From assembly GCA_964448185.1 (NCBI GenBank), contig CAYUVO010000070.1:1-13524 (forward strand): a stretch of DNA of 13,524 nt, in the 5' to 3' direction. Below the pieces are notes generated by a model. It was not told the origin of the DNA. It worked only from the letters and a program-made list of their open reading frames with translations, and searched no databases. Shown piece by piece: positions 1 through 6,146 of this stretch. The stretch comes from OFTM382 sp964448185 (GTDB taxonomy: Bacteria > Planctomycetota > Phycisphaerae > Phycisphaerales > UBA1924). The position numbers and the translations under genes were made by a program. Each line of letters starts with the position of its first letter. Within the stretch, counting starts at the first letter, position 1.

Positions 1-854
1 TGCTCGGGAGACTTCACATACAACTCGGTCGGGTACCGCATCCGCTGCTCGTCGCTCTTGAGCTTGCCCGTACTGATGCAAATCAGCGTGTCGTGCGCGT
101 CGTGATTCTCGGCCAGCAGGAAGTGGCTGTCGTTGTCGCAAACAAGCGGCAGGTCCAGCTCACGCGCCAGCCGAATCAGGTGCGGATTGATCGCGTTCTG
201 CTCGGGGATGTGGTGCTGCATCTCGACGTAAAACCGCGGGCCGTTCGCGGTCGGTGCGAACACCGATTGATGCCACTGGGCGACCTCGATCGCTCGCTGA
301 TAGTGCTCGTCGTTGTTGGTCTGCTCGAACTTGTTCAGGTGGTAGGCGAGCTCGCTGCCGAGGTGCCCGTTGATCGCGATGAGCCCCTCGCCACACTCGG
401 CGAGCAGCTCGCGGTCCATCCGAGGCTTGTAATAGAACCCGGTGAGATACGCCTGGCTGCACAGGTGGAGTAGGTTGTTCCAGCCGGTGAGGTTCTCAGC
501 GAGCAGCACCAAGTGAAACCCGCCGTCTTGAACTCCCGTGGGCGAACGGTCCCGGCGATCGCCCGGCGCCACATACGCCTCGACCCCGAGGATCGGCTTG
601 ATGCCCGCTTTCTTGGCCGTCGTATAGAAGGACACCGCCGCGTGCAGGTTGCCGTGATCGGTGACCGCGACCGAGTCCATGCCCAGCTCGGCGACGCGAG
701 CCACCAGCTTGTCGATGCGGTTGCCGCCATCGAGCAACGAATATTCACTATGCAAGTGCAGATGAACAAAGGGCTTGCGGCCAGTTTGCTCATTTTCAGA
801 CGTTTGGCCGTCTGAACCACCAGATGTTGTGCTCGTCGCTGGTCTCTCTACCAC
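1..854 (-). CDS. dnaE: DNA polymerase III subunit alpha, N-terminal part (3' end outside window)
   Basis: Catalytic alpha subunit of the replicative DNA polymerase; only the first 284 codons are present, and the frame runs off the left edge. The visible part is the N-terminal PHP domain. HLHLHSEYSLLDG at residues 31-43 is the hallmark first PHP motif, followed by TDHGNLHAAVSFY and AGIKPILGVEAYVAP, all characteristic of bacterial DnaE. I chose the GTG at 854-852 because AAGGGAG lies six bases upstream and an in-frame TGA lies shortly before it; no ATG occurs in this frame before the PHP motif. This gives an unusual hydrophilic Ser/Thr/Glu-rich leader of about 28 residues before the PHP domain. 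An ATG in another frame near 791 is a decoy. The gene is divergent from the secreted protein at 1151. Family assignment is very secure; the start is likely but not certain. Confidence 0.95.
   Translation of the reverse strand, partial: MVERPATSTTSGGSDGQTSENEQTGRKPFVHLHLHSEYSLLDGGNRIDKLVARVAELGMDSVAVTDHGNLHAAVSFYTTAKKAGIKPILGVEAYVAPGDRRDRSPTGVQDGGFHLVLLAENLTGWNNLLHLCSQAYLTGFYYKPRMDRELLAECGEGLIAINGHLGSELAYHLNKFEQTNNDEHYQRAIEVAQWHQSVFAPTANGPRFYVEMQHHIPEQNAINPHLIRLARELDLPLVCDNDSHFLLAENHDAHDTLICISTGKLKSDEQRMRYPTELYVKSPE
795..816. repeat. Perfect 8-bp inverted repeat in the 5' end of dnaE
   Basis: TTCAGACG and CGTCTGAA flank a six-base loop, TTTGGC. It lies within roughly codons 13-20 of dnaE, in the low-complexity leader. 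It could form a hairpin in the early mRNA. No function is established. Confidence 0.45.
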
Positions 855-857
855 GTG

Positions 858-880
858 GTGCTCCCTTGGTCAGCGAGCAC
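858..880 (-). promoter_or_regulatory. Possible hairpin over the dnaE ribosome binding site
   Basis: Read on the minus strand, GTGCTC and GAGCAC form a 6-bp stem, and the 3' arm takes in the GAG of the AAGGGAG Shine-Dalgarno sequence of dnaE. If it forms in mRNA, it would partly hide the ribosome binding site. A 6-bp stem is not rare by chance, so this is a weak inference. Confidence 0.25.
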
Positions 881-1150
881 TCTAGCCGATGGTCGATTCG
901 AGCATTGGCAACCGCCAGCTTCTCCACGCGCTCGACACGAGCGATCAGTCCGAGAACCCATCGAGCGTCCGGGGAACACCCTCCCAGTCGTATCTCTCGC
1001 TCATGGCTGCACCTGCGACCCCGTGCGCCGGGCATGACGCTGGTCACGGGGGCCAACGAATCGTCCTGTGAAGGCAATGCGACGACCCACCGCCTCAGTC
1101 AGCTTTCTCTCTCTCACGGGCCGTCCACCCATATTTGCAAGGAGCAAAAC

Positions 1151-1840
1151 ATGTTGAAGACCATCATTACCGTTGCCGCTTTGTCCGCCGTTGCCGGGTC
1201 CGCCAGCGCCCAATCCGTCAACATGAGTTTCCTGGGTGTTGGTGAAGGACGAAACGTTCGTATCTCATTCGATGGCAACCAGTCCAACGTGTTCGCCGGG
1301 GAGTTGCGTCACAGCATCACCCAGACGAATTCGAGCGAGCTGGAGATCGGGGACTTCATTGCGTTCTGCGTGGATCTCGCGCAGTACGTTTCGAGGAACT
1401 CGACTCAGTTTGACGTGGAAGCGTTGACCGCAACGCCACAGCTCACTAGTCAGACTCTGGAAGCGGCCAACCGCTTGGCAGCCGCTGCCGGGGTACATGT
1501 GGAAGGAAACCGCAACAGCGCAGCTGCGGTGCAGCTCGTGCTCTGGGAAATTCTGTACGACTTCGACCCCCAGGTCGGATTGGCGAGCCTTGATCTGACC
1601 AGCGGTCGGTTCAGCGCTACCCGGACCAACGGCAATGCCCTTTGGAACGGTGTCTCGTCGCTCGCCAACAGTCTCTTGTCCACCACGCTCGGGGATCTCC
1701 CGGGTAACGCTTCGGCCGACTTCCGGGTGCTGACCTCGGATCGACGCCAGGATCAGATTGTCATGGTGCCCTCACCTGGGCCGCTCGCTCTGGCTGCTGT
1801 TGGCGGACTGCTCACGGTCCGTCGCCGCCGCCACGCCTGA
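1151..1840 (+). CDS. Secreted PEP-CTERM-like protein with putative thioester domain
   Basis: Predicted exported and surface-anchored protein of 229 residues. ATG 1151 follows AAGGAG with a short spacer; an in-frame upstream extension is rejected because the signal peptide begins here. Residues 1-21 are a signal peptide (Lys-3, hydrophobic core, cleavage near ASAQS). The C-terminus, about 205-229, has the PEP-CTERM layout: VPSPGP, a short hydrophobic helix, then RRRR, with PSP in place of PEP. The body resembles thioester domains: FCVDLAQ around Cys73 and VQLVLWE around Gln128 match the Cys motif and the Phi-Q-x-x-Phi-W motif whose side chains cross-link in Gram-positive adhesin domains. SLDLTSGRFSAT (147-158) also recalls that fold. 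The thioester is inferred, not shown. Anchoring by exosortase is expected for the family, though no exosortase gene is in the window. Exact function is unknown. Confidence 0.85.
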   Translation: MLKTIITVAALSAVAGSASAQSVNMSFLGVGEGRNVRISFDGNQSNVFAGELRHSITQTNSSELEIGDFIAFCVDLAQYVSRNSTQFDVEALTATPQLTSQTLEAANRLAAAAGVHVEGNRNSAAAVQLVLWEILYDFDPQVGLASLDLTSGRFSATRTNGNALWNGVSSLANSLLSTTLGDLPGNASADFRVLTSDRRQDQIVMVPSPGPLALAAVGGLLTVRRRRHA

Positions 1841-1991
1841 TCTGATCTGTCCCGCATCGAGCCCGCCCGCTGGGGCTCGTGCTCTGGACCTCTCTTTGGC
1901 AGCCTGCCTCTCCCTCGCGACCACAAGTTGGACGCCCGGGGGAGGCAGGTTGCCGTTTTTGCTCAGCGCCCCCTTCTCCCTACCATCACCC

Positions 1992-2249
1992 GTGGCCTGG
2001 CATGAACGAATCTCGACCACCGAATCCGTCCGGTACATCCGCAGCTCGAACCCGCTCGTCGGGCTGCTGGCGGTCCTGCTGGTGCTGTTGCTGGCGATAC
2101 CGCTGATCGTCCTTGGGATCGCAGCTGCGCTGATCGCAGTCCCCGTGATTGCCTGCGTGCGTGGCTACAAACGGCTGACCGCCCGAGCGGGCCGGGTCGG
2201 CGGCCGAAAGAACGTTCGGGTCATCGAGCCCGACGATCGAATCGTCTAG
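1992..2249 (+). CDS. Small membrane protein, unknown function
   Basis: Predicted 85-residue inner-membrane protein from GTG 1992. A hydrophilic N-terminus (1-20) is followed by a long hydrophobic stretch at about 21-55, rich in Leu, Val, Ile and Ala, long enough for one long or two short helices. A basic tail (57-73: VRGYKRLTARAGRVGGR) should face the cytoplasm and ends in an acidic patch. The start is uncertain: GTG 1992 lacks a clear ribosome binding site, whereas in-frame TTG 1950 has GGAGG four bases upstream and would add 14 residues. An ATG at 2003 is out of frame with the membrane segment. The gene sits 151 bases after the PEP-CTERM-like gene on the same strand and ends just before an intrinsic terminator, which supports a real transcription unit. 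I do not recognise the family. Confidence 0.6.
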   Translation: MAWHERISTTESVRYIRSSNPLVGLLAVLLVLLLAIPLIVLGIAAALIAVPVIACVRGYKRLTARAGRVGGRKNVRVIEPDDRIV

Positions 2250-2260
2250 CCCTTCTCTGC

Positions 2261-2287
2261 GGGAACGCTCCGGCGTTTTTGTTTTTT
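2261..2287 (+). terminator. Rho-independent terminator
   Basis: AACGC-TCCG-GCGTT hairpin with a stable tetraloop, extendable by G-U pairs of the preceding GGG, followed by TTTGTTTTTT. It lies 12 bases after the stop of the small membrane protein and overlaps the stop codon of the convergent aminotransferase gene. Read on the minus strand, no T-tract follows the hairpin, so it should act only on rightward transcription. Confidence 0.8.
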
Positions 2288-3296
2288 ATGCGCTGTCCGT
2301 GCTCGCTCCGCTGTGTGCGCGCAGCCCCTGCATGCCCTCTTCGGCTTCGACCGCTTCGAGCATGGCCATCGTAACATCGCCGGGCTTACCGCTCCCGATC
2401 TGTGTGGCTTCCACCCGCACCACCGGGAGCACCCCCCAGCTTGAGTTGGTTAGCATCACCTCGTCCGCGTCGAGCACGTCGTCGATGCTCAGCATTCGTT
2501 TCTCGACAGTTAGCCCTCGTTTGGCTGCGGCTTCGAGCACCGCTCCGCGCACCACGCCCGGGAGCACCGGGCTGGGCAGAGCTACGCCGCCCGCGTGGCT
2601 TGGCGGTTCTTCGCCGCGCGCGATCGGAGTGAGCAGCACGCCGTTGCGCACGAGCAACAAGTTGCTCACACAGCCGCTCGCCGCGTGATTCGACACGGCG
2701 AACACAAGCGACTCGGCGGCGCCCTTGCCCGCTGCGATCTGCAGCTCCCGCAGCCGCCACCAGTACGACAAGGTTTTGTGCGCCGCAGTCAGATCGAGCG
2801 GGTTGACCCGCGAATCCGCGAGCGCCACCGTGACACCATGTTCGTACATCTGGATGGGGTACACGGTCGCGGGCTGAACGTCGATCATCAGCGTTGGATC
2901 AAAGCTGCGTTTGGCCCCGCCCCCCTCATTCCCCCTCTCCCCACTCTTTGCAGCACGCAGCAGGTTGAGGTCGCCGCCGGTGATCGTGAGACGCACGCGA
3001 GCCGCCGAGGTCTTGCCCCCCGTTTCTCTGGTGCGTTCGAGCGTGAGGACGATGGCCTCATCGAGCGCATCGAGTTGGAGCGATTCGGTCAGCGCGAGCG
3101 TGGTCGCCGAGCCCTGCAGCCGGTGCAGATGATCGCTGAGCCGATGCACCTGCACATCGTTCTCGACGTACACCGCCCGCATTGTTTCGAAGAGCCCGAC
3201 GCCATGCTGGATGCCCGCATCGAAGGCCGATACACGGGCCGAATCGCGGGTCACGAACTCGCCGTTGAGAAACACGTCTTCGCGGACTGTGGTCAT
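2286..3296 (-). CDS. Aminotransferase class IV (IlvE / D-amino acid aminotransferase / PabC superfamily)
   Basis: PLP enzyme of fold type IV, 336 residues. Visible family features are the N-terminal VFLNGEFV and GIQHGVGLFETMR (28-40), Lys174 in AAHKTLSYWW as the expected Schiff-base lysine, SNLLLVRNGVLLTP (211-224), the VLPGVVRGAVLE motif (244-254), and LDADEVMLTNSSWGVLPV (275-291). Substrate cannot be fixed from sequence: branched-chain amino acid aminotransferase, D-amino acid aminotransferase and aminodeoxychorismate lyase all share these motifs. Two features are unusual. The Glu five residues before the conserved Asn, which normally contacts the PLP ring nitrogen, appears as Ser207. There are also two extra polar/Gly-rich segments, about 116-130 and 226-240. 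ATG 3296 is chosen for its fit to family N-termini; no good Shine-Dalgarno site is seen. The gene begins 43 bases after the GGT stop on the same strand, suggesting co-transcription. Confidence 0.88.
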   Translation of the reverse strand: MTTVREDVFLNGEFVTRDSARVSAFDAGIQHGVGLFETMRAVYVENDVQVHRLSDHLHRLQGSATTLALTESLQLDALDEAIVLTLERTRETGGKTSAARVRLTITGGDLNLLRAAKSGERGNEGGGAKRSFDPTLMIDVQPATVYPIQMYEHGVTVALADSRVNPLDLTAAHKTLSYWWRLRELQIAAGKGAAESLVFAVSNHAASGCVSNLLLVRNGVLLTPIARGEEPPSHAGGVALPSPVLPGVVRGAVLEAAAKRGLTVEKRMLSIDDVLDADEVMLTNSSWGVLPVVRVEATQIGSGKPGDVTMAMLEAVEAEEGMQGLRAHSGASTDSA

Positions 3297-3339
3297 GGGC
3301 TGATCGTAGAGCGCTGCGTTGGCCTTGTGTGCTTTGTGG

Positions 3340-5043
3340 CTAATGACCCGCGGGCTGGCCGCCCTTGCGCGGATCGCACGCGGCCTCCCACTGCTCGCCA
3401 TCTTCGCCCTCAACGCGACCGATCGCTTGGGCCGCTGAGGAATGATGCCGCACCCTGACAGCGTGCCCCAGTGCCGCCATGGACTCGGCCCACCGCTTGT
3501 CCTCCGGCTCGAAACGATCGGGCGACCACTGATGATGCACCCGTTTGGCACCGATCGCCTCGCCCGGGAGCATGCCGCGAACGATGCGCAAGAGCACCTG
3601 CGTCGTCGCGGTGATGATCCTGGGCCCGCCCGCTGCCCCGGCGAGCGCCTCGACGCGGCCTTGAGCATCGAGCACGATCGTCGGGGACATGCTGCTCAAT
3701 GGACGGCGTCCCGCCATCGGCAGGTTCCAGTCGGACTGCACGAGGCCATACGCATTGACCATGCCTCGGCGAGCCTGAAAGTCGTCCATCTGGTTGTTCA
3801 ACACGAACCCATAGCCCGGCACCACCACCAGCGAACCGAACGTGGTGTTGATCGTCTCGGTACACGCGACCGCCCCGCCCCACTGATCGACTGCGCACAG
3901 GTGGCTCGTGCCCGAATCATCGGGGAGCGCTTGCGCTGGTGTCTTTGAGCCGTAGTCGCTCGGGTTCATGGGTCCATCAAGCGTGATTCGTTCCGCGAGC
4001 TCTTTGAGATATTCGTCGCTGGTGAGCCGCTCGACCGGCACGGGTGCGAACGCTGTGTCGGCGAGCCACCGCGAACGGTCCGCGAAGGCGTGTTTGGTGG
4101 CCTCAGTAAAGACGTGCATCGCCTGTGGTGAAGCCCATGGGTTTTGATCTATTCCGAGGCGTTCGCTTGCGAGATCAAAAATCTTGAGCGTTTGAAGCAT
4201 CGCGATGCCGCCCGAACTCGGCGGCGGCATGGTGACAAACGTGCGCCCCTCAAACTCGAACTCCAGAGGTTCGACTTCAACGGGTGAGTACGTCCGCAGA
4301 TCGTCTTGCGAGATCACGCCGCCGGTATTGGTGATAACTGATGCGATCGCCTGAGCAAGCTCGCCTTCATAGAACCCAATCGGCCCGTGCGCCGCGATCA
4401 GGCGAAGGGCCTTGGCTTGATCGGGGTTGCGCACGAGGCCGTCATCGCCCGGTTGCAGAAAGCCCTCGGGCAGCTTGCTCAGAATGTCGCGGTGTTCTTT
4501 GGTGCGCGCGACCAGTGTGCGCCGCGAGCCGATATGGAAGTCATCCGCTTGAAACCCATTCTCGGCGAGGTCGATCGCGGGCTGGACGACCGCTGCCCAT
4601 TCGAGCAACCCGTAGCGTTCGTGCGCCAAGGCAAGACCGGCGACCGTTCCCGGAATCGCGACGGCTGCTCCGCCATAGAGGCTTGCGCTCTCGCCTCGCT
4701 CTTCAAAGAACGTTTCGGTGACGGCTGCGGGCGCGGTCTCGCGGTAGTTGAAAGCGGTAACAACGCTGCCGTGAACCGGATCATTGGGCAGCACGATGAC
4801 CATGAATCCTCCGCCGCCGATGCCGCACGAAGCAGGCCGACAGACGGAAAGCGCAAGCGATGTTGCGACCGCTGCGTCCACCGCGTTGCCGCCGGCTCGC
4901 AGGATCGAAGCTCCCGCCTCGGAGGCGTCGGGGTGATCGGCCGCCACAGCACCGTGCTCGAAGCGGGCAGTGCCCGATTGAGCCAAGGCCACACTCGAAA
5001 ACAAGAAGCACATCACAACACACAGAAAATTTCTCATCCCCAT
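3340..5043 (-). CDS. ggt: Gamma-glutamyltransferase (glutathione hydrolase), exported
   Basis: Hydrolyses or transfers the gamma-glutamyl group of glutathione and related peptides, usually in the periplasm. It is an N-terminal nucleophile enzyme that self-cleaves into two subunits. The 567-residue length is normal. Residues 1-22 form a signal peptide ending VALAQS. The large-subunit start is typical (AVAADHPDASEAGASILRAG, 32-51), as is GIGGGGFMVI. The cleavage and nucleophile site is Thr379 in SGTSHLCAVD. Substrate-pocket motifs follow: GFVLNNQMDDF (412-422), PLSSMSPTIV (448-457) and GGPRI (472-476). Nothing essential looks lost. The start may be ATG 5043 or ATG 5037 two codons later; both leave the signal peptide intact. 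It is the first gene of a probable two-gene unit with the downstream aminotransferase, fitting salvage of glutamyl peptides and amino acids. It is divergent from the gene at 5187. Confidence 0.95.
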   Translation of the reverse strand: MGMRNFLCVVMCFLFSSVALAQSGTARFEHGAVAADHPDASEAGASILRAGGNAVDAAVATSLALSVCRPASCGIGGGGFMVIVLPNDPVHGSVVTAFNYRETAPAAVTETFFEERGESASLYGGAAVAIPGTVAGLALAHERYGLLEWAAVVQPAIDLAENGFQADDFHIGSRRTLVARTKEHRDILSKLPEGFLQPGDDGLVRNPDQAKALRLIAAHGPIGFYEGELAQAIASVITNTGGVISQDDLRTYSPVEVEPLEFEFEGRTFVTMPPPSSGGIAMLQTLKIFDLASERLGIDQNPWASPQAMHVFTEATKHAFADRSRWLADTAFAPVPVERLTSDEYLKELAERITLDGPMNPSDYGSKTPAQALPDDSGTSHLCAVDQWGGAVACTETINTTFGSLVVVPGYGFVLNNQMDDFQARRGMVNAYGLVQSDWNLPMAGRRPLSSMSPTIVLDAQGRVEALAGAAGGPRIITATTQVLLRIVRGMLPGEAIGAKRVHHQWSPDRFEPEDKRWAESMAALGHAVRVRHHSSAAQAIGRVEGEDGEQWEAACDPRKGGQPAGH

Positions 5044-5186
5044 AGCTTACAGATTGCCAACTTTCCGGGCATTTTCGTGTTCGCAGGGTATGTTCGAGTC
5101 GGTGAGTGGTCCGTGTGTATGCCCCGAGCAGATCGGGCAGCCGGACCCATAGCGGACCCCGGGCGGACCGGAACAGGGAGAGAGCG

Positions 5187-6143
5187 ATGTCAATTCGTTG
5201 TGGTGTGTTGTTGGCTGTGAGCGCGATGGTTGCCGCTCCAGCATTGGCCCAGTCCTACGACTTTGAATCCACCGCTCTCGCGGGCCTGGCGGGCACGGTG
5301 GACTTCTCCGCCAACACCGCGGGCACGCTCATAGGCGATTGGGACTCCGGCACCAACCCCGCTGGCACACGAACCAAACCCGGGTTCTTCGGCTCGTTCG
5401 GTGCGTCCGAGAACATAGCGGTCCCCGTTTCCCTCGGCTTCGGTCTCGGCGGCGCGATCAACTCGCGCACCGCTGCGACCTTTGGGCTCGACGTCAACAT
5501 CGGCGGCGGCACCGTCGCCATGAGCAACTACAACGCCAACCTGCTCGCCGATGGCCCCATCGCGCTGCCCGCGACGATCAGCCTCGCGTTCGAGTCATTC
5601 CGCACGCGCAACCCCGACTCGCTCTATCCGGGTCTGCCGATTGATGTGCCCATCGGCGAGTTCTCGCTCGTCGCGCTCACCGCGGTCCAAGTCGGCGGAG
5701 CGGTCCCGGGCACGCTGACCCCCGCGGGCGGCGGCGTCCACGACGTCAACCTGCTCGTCCCCGTCATGATCCAGGCCTCGTTCGAGGGCATCGGCGGCCA
5801 GATGTTCGACCTCGGCCCCATCCCCGCTGTGCTGCCGGTTCAAGGCGAGCTGACCGTCTCGGGGATGACTTCGAGCTTGCATGCGAGTGCTGCGTTTGAT
5901 CTTGCGAACATGACCGAGCCGGGCGTCGCGCTGCCGCAGTTCCCGCTGGGTCTGCCGACCGCTCTGCCCCCGGGGGGCACCGCCAACTTGTTGTTCGATC
6001 TGATGCTCGACGAGATCGGCGCTTCGATCGGCGCGACGCTGACGCTTGATGCGACCGGCACACTTGTTCCCGCTCCGTCGGCTGCGCTCGCCCTGTGCAG
6101 CGGCCTGCTGCTCGCCTCGCCCCGCCGCCGGCGTGACAACTGA
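5187..6143 (+). CDS. Secreted PEP-CTERM-like protein, unknown function
   Basis: Predicted exported protein of 318 residues. ATG 5187 is preceded by AGGGAGAG at good spacing and starts a clear signal peptide (1-22: MSIRC, hydrophobic stretch, APALAQS). An in-frame upstream ATG at 5106 has no signal peptide and is rejected. The middle is rich in Gly, Ala, Pro and Thr with short alternating hydrophobic stretches, as in secreted beta-sandwich proteins; no catalytic motif was recognised. The tail (from about 292) has VPAPSAALALCSGLLL, then SPRRRRDN: a PEP-CTERM-like sorting signal with PAP in place of PEP. The gene is GC-rich (I count 42 G/C in bases 5281-5340). It shares the N- and C-terminal signals with the gene at 1151 but not its thioester motifs. 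Its stop is only three bases from the stop of the convergent gene. Confidence 0.85.
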   Translation: MSIRCGVLLAVSAMVAAPALAQSYDFESTALAGLAGTVDFSANTAGTLIGDWDSGTNPAGTRTKPGFFGSFGASENIAVPVSLGFGLGGAINSRTAATFGLDVNIGGGTVAMSNYNANLLADGPIALPATISLAFESFRTRNPDSLYPGLPIDVPIGEFSLVALTAVQVGGAVPGTLTPAGGGVHDVNLLVPVMIQASFEGIGGQMFDLGPIPAVLPVQGELTVSGMTSSLHASAAFDLANMTEPGVALPQFPLGLPTALPPGGTANLLFDLMLDEIGASIGATLTLDATGTLVPAPSAALALCSGLLLASPRRRRDN

Positions 6144-6146
6144 AGC

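Noticed and set aside
805..816. Neisseria-type DNA uptake sequence
   Set aside because: Only one copy is seen, inside dnaE of a planctomycete-like genome; most likely coincidence.
335..820. Open frame with ATG starts antiparallel to the left edge region, overlapping dnaE
   Set aside because: It is a Ser/Arg-rich shift of the dnaE frame; the neighbouring frame gives unmistakable PHP-domain sequence from GTG 854.
868..886. CIRCE-like heat-shock operator half-site (GAGTGCTCGC on the minus strand)
   Set aside because: Only half of the inverted repeat is present and it lies upstream of dnaE, not of a chaperone gene.
1859..1878. GAGCCC/GGGCTC hairpin after the first PEP-CTERM-like gene as a terminator
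   Set aside because: No T-tract follows it, and 6-bp GC stems are common in such GC-rich DNA.
2250..2300. Bidirectional terminator between the convergent small membrane protein and aminotransferase genes
   Set aside because: The hairpin is followed by a T-tract only in the rightward direction.
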